Shown here: positions 15,972 through 25,413 of the stretch, one piece after another
Numbering within the stretch: position 1 is the stretch's first letter
Layout: every line of letters starts with the position of its first letter
Assembly (NCBI RefSeq): GCF_002013895.1
Contig: NZ_MAFQ01000006.1
Coordinates: forward strand, 372,001-436,000
DNA length: 64,000 nt
Origin: Mycobacteroides franklinii
GTDB taxonomy: Bacteria; Actinomycetota; Actinomycetes; Mycobacteriales; Mycobacteriaceae
Direction: 5' to 3'
The notes under the pieces: generated by a model
Told to the model about the DNA's origin: nothing
The model's database searches: none
Seen by the model: only the letters and a program-made list of their open reading frames with translations
Program-made: the position numbers and the translations under genes

Positions 15972-16860
15972 GGCTGGCCTTCTTCAGCATTGTGGTGATC
16001 GCCTTGACCAGGTCGCGACTGCCCGCGACCCGCGCACAGGGAATGGCCGATGAATTCACGTACTCGTCGAAGGCCGCCTCACGCTGCGCCTCGGCGCGTC
16101 GATAGGCCTCGATCACCCCGCCGCCGAGTATCTCCTCCCGAAGGATCGAGCGGCCGGAGTCGACATCGTATCCCTCACCACCGAATTCCGGGATCCCAAC
16201 TAGAGGAGCATCTTTGATGGTGATCCAGTAGACGTTGTGACGCGCTGCCAGCCGGCGGAATTCGCTGTCGAGCTCATCGGATAGATCGGGTTCGTCGGAT
16301 ATGACGAACACGATGTGGCGATGTCGGTAGTTCCGCTCGACGAAGCGCAGCTGCGCGGCAACGCTGCTGCGCCCACTGGAGGTGATATCACGGCTGTTGA
16401 TCCGTTCGAGCATGTGCTCCAAATGCGGCTCGCCGCGGCGGTTCGGCATCCGCCCTGAGGCATGCTCATCGCCATAGACCAGTCCCATTTCGTCGCCCTT
16501 GCTGTTGGCGATGAGACCCACCACACCAACCGCATTCACCGCGACCCGCTGTTTCGGTTCACCGCTGGCCGCCAGGGCAAGCATGTTGCGTCCGATATCG
16601 GCGACCATGAGAATCCGCTGCTGGCGGTAGGACACAAAACGCTTCACCAGCACCGACGACGACCGGGCGGAGGCCCGCCAATCGATATCGCGCACGTCGT
16701 CGCCGAGGATGTAGGGACGCAGGTCGTCGAATTCCAGGCTGCGACCATGGAACATCGAGCGGTGCTCACCTTCGAGCAGCCCACGTGACAACCCGGTGGG
16801 GCCCGTCAGCCGATTGTTGGTCAGCGTCTCCGCCTTGACCTGCTGAAGTAGTACTCCCAT
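15961..16860 (-). CDS. DUF58 domain protein, MoxR partner
   Basis: 299 residues. The DUF58 signature DVRDIDWRASARSSSVLVKRF is at about 55-75, preceded by GRSLEFDDLRPYILGDD. The second half adopts a VWA-like fold (RILMVADIGRNMLAL, HIVFVISDEPDLSDEL). DUF58 proteins almost always sit directly next to moxR, and the stop of moxR is 6 bp from this start. No transmembrane segment is evident, unlike many DUF58 proteins. Presumed adaptor between the AAA+ ATPase and the membrane VWA proteins. Confidence 0.85.
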   Translation of the reverse strand: MGVLLQQVKAETLTNNRLTGPTGLSRGLLEGEHRSMFHGRSLEFDDLRPYILGDDVRDIDWRASARSSSVLVKRFVSYRQQRILMVADIGRNMLALAASGEPKQRVAVNAVGVVGLIANSKGDEMGLVYGDEHASGRMPNRRGEPHLEHMLERINSRDITSSGRSSVAAQLRFVERNYRHRHIVFVISDEPDLSDELDSEFRRLAARHNVYWITIKDAPLVGIPEFGGEGYDVDSGRSILREEILGGGVIEAYRRAEAQREAAFDEYVNSSAIPCARVAGSRDLVKAITTMLKKASRAK

Positions 16861-16866
16861 GGCAGG

Positions 16867-17868
16867 TTAAGGGGTTCGTACGGCCTGGATGATGTTGTCT
16901 ATCAGCACTTCCGCCGTCACGTTCTCGGCCACCGCCTCGAACCCAAGAATCAGCCGGTGCCGCAGGATCCGGTGCGCCAGCGTCTTGATGTCATCGGGAA
17001 GCACGTGATTGCGATCGGCCAACAGTGCCAGTGCGCGTGCCGCCTTGCAGAACGCGATGGTGGCGCGCGGGCTGGCGCCGTATTCGATCAGCCGGGCCAG
17101 ATTCGGCGGCAGGTATTGCTTGGGATTACGGGTGACATTCACAATCTGAGTCACGTAGTGCACGATCGCGGGGTCGACGTAGATACGCCGAACCACATCC
17201 TGGATGTACAGGATGTCTTGGATCGAAGCGACCGGCGCGCCTTGGTGATTCGTGTACACCCCGGCATCGATTCGGAAAACGACCTCCGCTTCCTCGGCAG
17301 GGTTCGGGTAGGTGAGGATCTCCTTGAACATGAACCGGTCCATCTGTGCCTCCGGCAGCGGATAGGTTCCTTCTTGGTCCACCGGATTCTGCGTGGCGAG
17401 AACCAGAAACGGTTCCGGGATCTTGTAGATCTCTCCGGCGATACTGGTCTGTCGCTCCTCCATCGCCTCCAGCATGGCGCTCTGCGTCTTCGCGCTGGAT
17501 CGGTTGATCTCGTCCAGCAGCACGATATTGGCGTGTACCGGGCCTAGTTGCGTCTTGAACGTGCCCTTGGACGCATCGAAGATCTGCGTGCCGATGATGT
17601 CGCTGGGCAGCAGGTCGGGGGTGCACTGGATGCGGCGAAACTGTGCCTGAATGGCATCCGCGATCGCCCGCGCCGCAGTGGTTTTGGCCAATCCCGGGAC
17701 GCTCTCGAGCAGCACGTGGCCGCCGGTGAGCAGGCCGATCAACAGCGACTGCTGCAGTCCGGATTGCCCGACCACCTTGACGGAGAATGCCTGGGCGACA
17801 GCCTGGATGACCGCACGGGCCTGGTCCAGTTCCTGCCGCGAGGGCTGCACCTGGGTGGCGGCGGTCAC
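16867..17868 (-). CDS. moxR: MoxR-family AAA+ ATPase
   Basis: 333 residues. Walker A (ESVPGLAKTT), Walker B (ANIVLLDEINRSSAKTQ), sensor 1 (LVLATQNPVDQEGTYPLPEAQMDRF in two overlapping blocks) and the lid domain (ASPRATIAFCKAARALALL) are all canonical. MoxR ATPases are hexameric chaperones that mature metal- or VWA-containing complexes. GTG start at 17866-17868 overlaps the upstream stop (GTGA); the longer open frame upstream lies within the neighbouring gene and is rejected. Which of the several mycobacterial moxR types this is was not determined. Confidence 0.92.
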   Translation of the reverse strand: MTAATQVQPSRQELDQARAVIQAVAQAFSVKVVGQSGLQQSLLIGLLTGGHVLLESVPGLAKTTAARAIADAIQAQFRRIQCTPDLLPSDIIGTQIFDASKGTFKTQLGPVHANIVLLDEINRSSAKTQSAMLEAMEERQTSIAGEIYKIPEPFLVLATQNPVDQEGTYPLPEAQMDRFMFKEILTYPNPAEEAEVVFRIDAGVYTNHQGAPVASIQDILYIQDVVRRIYVDPAIVHYVTQIVNVTRNPKQYLPPNLARLIEYGASPRATIAFCKAARALALLADRNHVLPDDIKTLAHRILRHRLILGFEAVAENVTAEVLIDNIIQAVRTP

Positions 17869-19094
17869 CGTCCGAACCACTTCACTACCAACGGATCCTG
17901 TGTCATGTCGATTTGTCCCATAGTCGGCACGATCGCCCTCCCTTGCACGGTGCTGCCGTTGGTGGATTGCACTGTCAGCATCCACGTGGTGACCCCGGTG
18001 GTCCGCACATTCAGATCGAACGCGGTGAAGGTGTACTGCACCTTGTCCACATCAGATGGCGGCTCCCAGTGCGCTGTCCCGTCGACATATCCCGGATTAC
18101 GCAGTGCCTGAGGGCATGACGGCGGAGCAAGTGATGTCGATTTCGCGCATTCGGCGATGTTGTCCGCGACGGCCTTCTTCACCGCCGCGGCTCCCTCTTC
18201 GCTCATCCGCATCTCGACCCCGGGGAATACCGGCGCTCCCTGCACCAGGATTCCGTTGAGCAGAACCGGGCGAGCCGAGACCGCCGTCAGATTCTTGTTG
18301 GAGGATCCGATGTCCAGCCATCCCGGAAAGACATACGCGACAGACATATTCGAGGCCGGCTTACCGAACAGCGACAGGGTGCGAAGGGCGCCGGCCAGGA
18401 TGCCGTTCTGGTCCAACGACAGCTTGACCGCCGCGGTACTGAGCTTCCAGGATCCGTCGGTCTTCTTGACGAGAATTGTCTCGTCGGAGGTCTGATCGCC
18501 GAAGTTCGCGGCCACGTGTACCCGGGCCATCACACCGCCGACGTCCTCGGAATTGAGAATGCGAATGTTCCCTATCGGCCATTTCGCGATCTGCTTCTTC
18601 AGAATGTCGTCGGTGAGAAATTCCTTGGACGCCGGCTGATCCGACGAATACGCAAGGGCCGCTTCGGCATCGCCCTTGGACAACGCCTCCAGGTATCCCT
18701 TGACCGCGGCCTCGGCGGTCGCCGCGCCCGCGGCGGGCCTTGTCTCCCCATCGCTTCCACCGGAGAACGACACGATTCCCACCACGATGGCCACAACCAG
18801 CAGCACTACGCCGGTGGCCACTCCGGTGACAATCAGAGCCTTTCGGTTCTTCTGCGGCGGGCTCGGCGGCTGCCCAAACTGCTGGTACTGAGGCGGCTGC
18901 CCGCCGAACTGATTGGGCCATCCCGGCTGCTGGGGAGGCGGCCCGAAGTTCGGCGGCCCGTAGGCCGAAGGGTCCGGTTGCGGCACACCCACCGGTGCCG
19001 GTCCTCCGAATTGCGGAGTGCCATATTGCGGCGCCGGGTTGGCCGGTCCGTCAATGGGGTTGGGACCGCCAAATTGCGACGGCGGCTGCGTCAC
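17865..19094 (-). CDS. Pro/Gln-rich single-pass membrane protein with DUF4878-like domain
   Basis: 409 residues. Residues 1-85 are disordered and rich in Pro, Gln, Gly and Phe (repeated QFGG, PPQ). A membrane segment follows (about 88-112, KALIVTGVATGVVLL and onward). The extracytoplasmic part begins with AAVKGYLEALSKGDAEAALAY, typical of NTF2-like DUF4878 domains in actinobacterial envelope proteins. GTG start at 19092-19094. First gene of the MoxR operon; probably an accessory or anchor at the membrane. Function unknown. Confidence 0.75.
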   Translation of the reverse strand: MTQPPSQFGGPNPIDGPANPAPQYGTPQFGGPAPVGVPQPDPSAYGPPNFGPPPQQPGWPNQFGGQPPQYQQFGQPPSPPQKNRKALIVTGVATGVVLLVVAIVVGIVSFSGGSDGETRPAAGAATAEAAVKGYLEALSKGDAEAALAYSSDQPASKEFLTDDILKKQIAKWPIGNIRILNSEDVGGVMARVHVAANFGDQTSDETILVKKTDGSWKLSTAAVKLSLDQNGILAGALRTLSLFGKPASNMSVAYVFPGWLDIGSSNKNLTAVSARPVLLNGILVQGAPVFPGVEMRMSEEGAAAVKKAVADNIAECAKSTSLAPPSCPQALRNPGYVDGTAHWEPPSDVDKVQYTFTAFDLNVRTTGVTTWMLTVQSTNGSTVQGRAIVPTMGQIDMTQDPLVVKWFGR

Positions 19095-19266
19095 CCTCGT
19101 GCCCCATCTTCGCGATAGCCGAACACCAATCGCCCCCCTCTCCAGCAAGCAAGATCCGCCCAGGCGAACCGAGACTATCACCGCATTATGCAGGGCATCG
19201 CCGCCAGACGTTGTGCTGCGACACCCCGTGGCTCCTCGCCCCGGCGACACTTCTCGCATTCGGCGC

Positions 19267-19298
19267 TTAGCAAACTTCTCTGTTGCTAATCTTGCCCG
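19267..19298 (+). promoter_or_regulatory. Inverted repeat over a predicted leaderless promoter
   Basis: TTAGCAA (19267-19273) and TTGCTAA (19283-19289) form a perfect 7-bp inverted repeat with a 9-bp spacer. The right arm merges with TAATCT (19287-19292), a TANNNT-type -10 box that ends 6 nt before the GTG at 19299. The arrangement suggests an operator over a leaderless promoter. The arms share TTAGC/GCTAA with the CIRCE element but not its full sequence, so I do not call it CIRCE. Confidence 0.4.
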
Positions 19299-20291
19299 GT
19301 GACCTACCCACCACAGGAGCCGCCGGCATCCGGCGATCCGTCAGCGTACGACCCGAATCAGCCCCCACCGGGATATGCGAACCAGCCACCTCCGGGATAT
19401 CAGCCGCCTCCACCACCCGGGTACCAACCCGGGTATCAGCCCGGTCCTCCCCCAGGAGCCCCCCAGTACCCCGGCGGACAGTTCCCGCCGCCGCCTCCCG
19501 GTTATCCGCCCGCCGGATATGGTTACCCGCAGCAGGCACCGTGGCCGCCGCGGGGCCCGTTCAGCGCCGGTGAATCCTGGACTTGGTCTTGGGCGCAGGT
19601 CACCAAACGCTTTGGAACCTTCATTCCTCCGTATCTGGTGTGGTTCCTCGCGATCGGCGTGCCCGTAGGGATCGTCTACGCCATCCTCATGGCCAGCCTC
19701 CCCCAGACCAGCACGAGCGGTTACGGCGGAGATTCGAGCTCCTCGTACTCGTATTCCTATGAGGGCCCGGAGCTCTCGGGCCGCGCCGTGGCGATCATGA
19801 TCCTGCTCTACGCAGCGATTTTCGCAGTCAGCCTCTATATAGGCGCCTGCATCGTCAGTGCCAACCTTGATGTCGCGGACGGTAAGCCGGTGGCTTTCGG
19901 GACCTTCTTCCGCGCCCGCAGCTTCGGCCTGTACGTGGGGACCGCGCTGCTGGTGGGGCTCGGAGTTCTGATCGGAAGTCTCGTCATCGTCGGCGGTCTC
20001 ATCTTCGGGTTCTTCGCCCAGTACGCCGTCTTCTTCGCCATCGACCGCGGCCTCGGCCCAGTCGACGCCCTGAAGGCGAGCTTCCAGATCGTCAAGGACA
20101 ATCTGGGGCAGGCGCTGGTGGTTTTCCTGATCACCTTGGGCGTCGCTCTCGCCGGCGTCGCGGTGGCAGTCATCACCTGTGGTCTCGGCGGAATCATCAG
20201 CTACCCGGTGATCGCGGCCCTCAGCGGTCTGATCCACGTCTACACCTATCGCCGTCTCACCGGAGGCGTCATCGCACCCGCACCGGTGTAA
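19299..20291 (+). CDS. Pro-rich multi-pass membrane protein
   Basis: 330 residues. The first 85 are almost entirely Pro, Gly, Tyr and Gln with GYQPG/PPPGY repeats, a typical mycobacterial disordered N-tail. From about residue 95 there are roughly five membrane segments. A Ser/Tyr-rich loop with SSSYSYSYEG lies between the first and second. The C-terminal part (DRGLGPVDALKASFQIVKDNLGQAL) resembles glycerophosphodiester-phosphodiesterase-like or YjgN-type membrane domains seen in many actinobacteria. GTG start follows a leaderless-type promoter. Divergent from the MoxR operon and convergent with groEL2. No function assigned. Confidence 0.8.
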   Translation: MTYPPQEPPASGDPSAYDPNQPPPGYANQPPPGYQPPPPPGYQPGYQPGPPPGAPQYPGGQFPPPPPGYPPAGYGYPQQAPWPPRGPFSAGESWTWSWAQVTKRFGTFIPPYLVWFLAIGVPVGIVYAILMASLPQTSTSGYGGDSSSSYSYSYEGPELSGRAVAIMILLYAAIFAVSLYIGACIVSANLDVADGKPVAFGTFFRARSFGLYVGTALLVGLGVLIGSLVIVGGLIFGFFAQYAVFFAIDRGLGPVDALKASFQIVKDNLGQALVVFLITLGVALAGVAVAVITCGLGGIISYPVIAALSGLIHVYTYRRLTGGVIAPAPV

Positions 20292-20299
20292 TCCGTAAC

Positions 20300-20355
20300 A
20301 ACGAAAAGGGCCCGGCCTGCACTGGATATCTCCAGGCAGACCGGGCCCTTTCGTT
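20300..20355. terminator. Bidirectional rho-independent terminator
   Basis: The left arm AACGAAAAGGGCCCGG pairs almost perfectly with the right arm CCGGGCCCTTTCGTT. The loop contains a second small stem (CTGGA...TCCAG). Both flanks provide A or T-rich tails. It lies between the convergent Pro-rich membrane protein gene and groEL2, 8 bp after the former and 6 bp before the latter's stop, so it can serve both. Confidence 0.85.
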
Positions 20356-20361
20356 AGGGAC

Positions 20362-22077
<1,716 letters not shown>

Positions 22078-22090
22078 TCACCGTCCCGAC

Positions 22091-22117
22091 CTAGCACTCA
22101 CCGGTCGTGAGTGCCAA
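22091..22117. promoter_or_regulatory. CIRCE element 1 (HrcA operator)
   Basis: CTAGCACTC, 9-nt spacer, GAGTGCCAA. It matches the CIRCE consensus TTAGCACTC-N9-GAGTGCTAA with one mismatch per arm. It lies nearer groEL2 and is the proximal of two copies in the divergent intergenic region. Confidence 0.9.
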
Positions 22118-22125
22118 TGCCATGT

Positions 22126-22152
22126 TTAGCACTCGAGCATGGCGAGTGCAAG
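22126..22152. promoter_or_regulatory. CIRCE element 2 (HrcA operator)
   Basis: TTAGCACTC (perfect left arm), 9-nt spacer GAGCATGGC, right arm GAGTGCAAG with two mismatches. It lies only 8 bp from the first copy and ends 14 bp before the -10 box of the plus-strand membrane protein gene, so HrcA bound here could affect both directions. Confidence 0.9.
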
Positions 22153-22166
22153 GGCGATGTGGTCCG

Positions 22167-22179
22167 TACATTTGGTCAC
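22167..22179 (+). promoter_or_regulatory. Predicted leaderless promoter opposite groEL2
   Basis: TACATT (22167-22172) fits TANNNT and lies 7 nt before the GTG at 22180. That would make the mRNA leaderless and place CIRCE element 2 across the -35 region. Inferred from spacing only. Confidence 0.45.
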
Positions 22180-22683
22180 GTGGAGGGGATTCACGGGGTG
22201 GTCTACCGGCTGATGGCCCCAATAAACCTGTTGGCCATCATCTGGGCGGCCTATGCCAAGTGGCTGCTCAGTTACCTGGGGCTAGACCTGGGAGGCATCT
22301 TCACGCTGTTCTTGATGTTTGTAGGTGGACCGCTGATGCTGCTCTGTCTGTCGGTGACGACTGCGCTGGCGCATGCGCATCGGGGTCTCACCCGCGTTGA
22401 GGTGTGGACGCAAGTCTCGGTATGGGTCGCAATGTTCGTGTTCGGTCTGACGTTCTCCGACGGCGATGCCGAGAGCGAATACCCACCCATCTTGGCCGCG
22501 CTGACCGGGAAGGCCGTCGTCACCGAACGCACATCCACAACCTACGGCGTGTGGTTCGACCGGGAGTACCACCGCAGCCTGCTCGACACGGTCTGCGACT
22601 GGACCGGCTGGGTCGCACTGCTCATCGGCTGCGTGGCCTGGTTGGTGTTGATCGCCTCGTTGTTCAGGGACCGCACCCGGTGA
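22180..22683 (+). CDS. Four-helix membrane protein divergent from groEL2
   Basis: 167 residues from the GTG at 22180, starting VEGIHGVVYRLMAP. About four membrane segments (roughly 12-33, 38-61, 78-94, 138-161). Between the third and fourth is a soluble loop containing SEYPPILAALTGKAVVTERTSTTYG. I prefer this start over an upstream ATG at 22111 because the latter would begin inside CIRCE element 1. Its stop overlaps the start of the next gene (GTGA), so the two form a coupled unit. I do not recognise the family. The shared control region with groEL2 hints at stress regulation. Confidence 0.7.
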   Translation: MEGIHGVVYRLMAPINLLAIIWAAYAKWLLSYLGLDLGGIFTLFLMFVGGPLMLLCLSVTTALAHAHRGLTRVEVWTQVSVWVAMFVFGLTFSDGDAESEYPPILAALTGKAVVTERTSTTYGVWFDREYHRSLLDTVCDWTGWVALLIGCVAWLVLIASLFRDRTR

Positions 22684-23879
22684 GGCGCGGTCTCGCGCTC
22701 GTCGTCACGCTGCTGTGCGCGCTAGGTGCAGCACAGTTTCTCTGGCCGCAGCCCGGCATCACCGAGCAATCCGGTTCGACGGTGCGGCAGTTGACGTTCG
22801 TGCGCCAGGAGATCGATAGCCACGCCGACTCCGCCGCGCAGCAGCACTTCCCCGAGGGATACTTCTTCACCAACGTGCTCTATGGACTTGCCTGGGTCCA
22901 AGCCGCTCACACCGACCAGGGGCTGCGCGATCAGGCGCTGCACGAGGCCCGCTGGGCGTTGGCGCGCGCCGAGTCGGCCGAAGGCAAAGGCGTCTTCGAC
23001 CCCACGCTGCGTCCGGCATACGGCGTGTTCTGGGCGGGCTGGACCACATGGTTGCGCGGCGCGATCCTCACCCTCGACAACACCGACGGCGCCGAGCGGC
23101 AGCTGTTCGCCGCACGTAGCGACGAGATTGCGCAGGCATTCTCGGTCTCGGCAAGCCCGTTCCTGTCCGCATATCCGGGACGGTCGTGGCCGGTCGATTC
23201 GACGGTGGCCATCGCCGCTTTACGCCTGCACGATCACATCTTGGGCGATCGTTTCAGCGCGGTGATCGACCGCTGGCGCAGCGCCGCCCTTGGGCATCTC
23301 GATCCAACGACAGGACTTCTGCCCCATGAAGTTTCAGCGTCCGACGCCGCGATAATCGAAGGGGCGCGAGCCACCTCGCAGACCGTGATCCAACGGTTTT
23401 TGCCCGAGATCGACGGCTCCTTCGCGCGCGGCCAATACGGCGCCTACCGGCGCCAATTTATTTCTTACCCATACGGTTTCGGGCCCGCGCTGCGGGAGCA
23501 TCGGCAGGGCGTGGACGGACGGGGCGATGTTGACTCCGGACCGCTGATTGCCGGGATCAGCCTGTCGGCGACCGTCGTCGCCATGGGCGCGGCCCGAGTA
23601 AACGGCGATGCCGAACTGGCGGCGGCCATCGGCGCCGAGGGCGAGCTGGCAGGGGTGCCGATTACCTTGCCGAAGACCAAGCGCTACGCCTTTGGCGCAG
23701 TGCCGATTGGCGACGCGTTCGTGGTGTGGTCGTCGACGGCGCGGCTGCTCACCGCGGAACCGGCTGCCGCGTCGTACCCGCTGCCGTGGTGGTGGCGGAC
23801 CTCGTGGCTCCTTGCCCTTGGCGCCGTCGCCACCCTGCCGTGGCTGCCGGCAGGCATCCGGCGGATCCGCCGCGGTTGA
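22680..23879 (+). CDS. Exported or membrane protein, possible linalool-dehydratase/isomerase-like alpha/alpha toroid
   Basis: 399 residues. An N-terminal signal or anchor (RRGLALVVTLLCALGAAQFLW) and a C-terminal membrane segment (about 372-390) bracket a helical body. Repeated Ala-rich helices, SAYPGRSWPVDSTVAIAAL, HLDPTTGLLPHEVS and a Tyr/Gly-rich YPYGFGP segment recall (alpha/alpha)6 proteins such as linalool dehydratase/isomerase-like enzymes. That is a remote resemblance from memory, not a search result. GTG start overlaps the stop of the upstream membrane protein gene. The two-helix anchor layout suggests the catalytic body faces outside. Substrate unknown. Confidence 0.6.
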   Translation: MRRGLALVVTLLCALGAAQFLWPQPGITEQSGSTVRQLTFVRQEIDSHADSAAQQHFPEGYFFTNVLYGLAWVQAAHTDQGLRDQALHEARWALARAESAEGKGVFDPTLRPAYGVFWAGWTTWLRGAILTLDNTDGAERQLFAARSDEIAQAFSVSASPFLSAYPGRSWPVDSTVAIAALRLHDHILGDRFSAVIDRWRSAALGHLDPTTGLLPHEVSASDAAIIEGARATSQTVIQRFLPEIDGSFARGQYGAYRRQFISYPYGFGPALREHRQGVDGRGDVDSGPLIAGISLSATVVAMGAARVNGDAELAAAIGAEGELAGVPITLPKTKRYAFGAVPIGDAFVVWSSTARLLTAEPAAASYPLPWWWRTSWLLALGAVATLPWLPAGIRRIRRG

Positions 23880-24237
23880 CGCACTCGGGTGGAGGATGTA
23901 CACGACCTCCTTGCGACGAAGGGGAAGAGTTGGCGCCCAACGGATACGGACAACACACCCAGCGAGCCGGCCACCGAATCCGACTAGCAGCTGCCGGAGC
24001 AGCGTTTCGACGCACTCCAGCATGAAATTCGGCTTGCCACCCGCAGCAGTCGCTATGCGTTGGCGACTGCCGTCGCGCAGCGGCGATCGACAAATTCGTC
24101 TCGGACAACAGCATCGATCGACTCGCCGAACGTGCCCGCACCGATCTCGGCTCGGGCTGAGCTGACCGCAGAACCCCGGACAACCGGCCGTGGTCGTGGC
24201 GCCCGGACACTCAGGAACGGGGTCTAGGGTGCTGGGC
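23880..24237. other. 358-bp region without an intact gene; possible coding remnant
   Basis: No convincing full gene. On the plus strand, in frame with the preceding gene after its stop, a GTG at 23890 opens a 32-codon frame (VEDVHDLLATKGKSW...PATESD). After its stop the same frame continues with coding-like EQRFDALQHEIRLATRSS. A +1 shift then gives IDKFVSDNSIDRLAERARTD before another stop. This could be the debris of a small gene broken by a nonsense codon and a frameshift. No ribosome site, tRNA or clear terminator was seen. Confidence 0.3.
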
Positions 24238-25413
24238 ATGTCGCTCAATATCCTCATCAGCGGTGGTGGTATCGCAGGTCCCGCGTTGGCGTACTGGCTT
24301 GCGAGAGAAGGACACTCCGTCACGATCGTCGAGCGTGCCAGAGCCTTGAGGAGTGGCGGTCAGGCCGTCGACTTCCGCGGGCCGTCGGTCGAGGTACTGG
24401 ACAAGATGGGTGTACTCCACGCGGTGCGAGCACAGGCCACGCACATGGGGTCCTTGGTGATGGTCGATGCCGGGGGCAACGAAATCGCCCGGCTACCACC
24501 GGAGGTCATCAGCGGGGAGTTAGAGATCCTGTGGGGAGATCTCGCCCGCATCCTGCACGACGCGGTGCGCGACCATGTCACATTTCGCTTCGGCGATTGG
24601 ATCACCGATGTGCGTGACGACGGCGCCGAGGTCGCCGTCTCTTTTGCAGGAGCCGCTCCGGAGAGCTTCGATCTCGTGATCGGCGCCGATGGCGTGCATT
24701 CCGGTCTTCGCGCGCTGACATTTGGGCCCGAAAACGAATTCGTGACCCAGTTGGGCCAGTACTTCACGTTTTTCGCGATGGACAACCACCTCGGTCTCGA
24801 CCATCAGACGGTGAGCTTCCGGGAAGGTACCCGGGGCGTTGGCATCCAGGTGAACGCTCCCGACGCCCCGGCCCGGGGTTCACTCGCGTTCTCTGACGAC
24901 GACGTGAAGTTCGACTACCGCGACATCGAGGGCAACAAGCGGCTGTTTCGCGAAAGGTTCACCGGCTTCGGCTGGGAGACAGCGGCCGTTCTGGATGCCC
25001 TATCAGCCACCGACGAACCCTATTTCGACTCGTTGTGCCAGGTGCATCTGAACGAGTACTCCCGCGGCCGGGTGTGTCTCATCGGGGACGCGGCCTGGTG
25101 TGCCTCGCCCCGGTCGGGCATGGGTACGAGTCTGGCGATCGTCGGCGCCTACGTGCTCGCCCACGAATTACGTTCCGCACAGGGCGATTTCCCGACTGCT
25201 TTCACCCGATTTCACGCCCTGATGGTTCCGTACGTCGCGCGTTGCCAACAGCTGGCACTGAGCACCTTGAAGATCGACGGCGCCACGTCTCCCTGGGCGA
25301 AGCAACTGCGCAAACTTGGTCTGTGGTCGCTGCGGCTGCCCGGCGTCCGTCAGCTGGTCGCCCTCCAGGCGCTCAAGGTGGGCCGGTCGTTCGTGCTACC
25401 CACCTACGACTGA
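24238..25413 (+). CDS. FAD-dependent aromatic monooxygenase (PHBH fold)
   Basis: 391 residues of a class A flavoprotein hydroxylase. Motifs in order: ISGGGIAGPALAYWLAREG (GxGxxG), the DG motif LVIGADGVHSGLR near 160, and the GD motif GRVCLIGDAAWCASP near 285. It should hydroxylate an aromatic or polyketide-like ring using FAD and NAD(P)H. The family also contains TetX-like tetracycline-modifying enzymes, but nothing here shows such an activity. ATG at 24238 is set by the flavin motif; the longer frame upstream lacks homology. It overlaps the convergent lipoprotein gene by 10 bp. Confidence 0.88.
   Translation: MSLNILISGGGIAGPALAYWLAREGHSVTIVERARALRSGGQAVDFRGPSVEVLDKMGVLHAVRAQATHMGSLVMVDAGGNEIARLPPEVISGELEILWGDLARILHDAVRDHVTFRFGDWITDVRDDGAEVAVSFAGAAPESFDLVIGADGVHSGLRALTFGPENEFVTQLGQYFTFFAMDNHLGLDHQTVSFREGTRGVGIQVNAPDAPARGSLAFSDDDVKFDYRDIEGNKRLFRERFTGFGWETAAVLDALSATDEPYFDSLCQVHLNEYSRGRVCLIGDAAWCASPRSGMGTSLAIVGAYVLAHELRSAQGDFPTAFTRFHALMVPYVARCQQLALSTLKIDGATSPWAKQLRKLGLWSLRLPGVRQLVALQALKVGRSFVLPTYD

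Noticed and set aside
22111..22179. Upstream ATG start for the membrane protein opposite groEL2
   Set aside because: The segment would start inside a CIRCE element and encodes no membrane or family sequence; a leaderless GTG at 22180 is better placed.
24238..25413. TetX-type tetracycline resistance enzyme
   Set aside because: The fold is shared by many aromatic hydroxylases; nothing in the sequence points to tetracycline.
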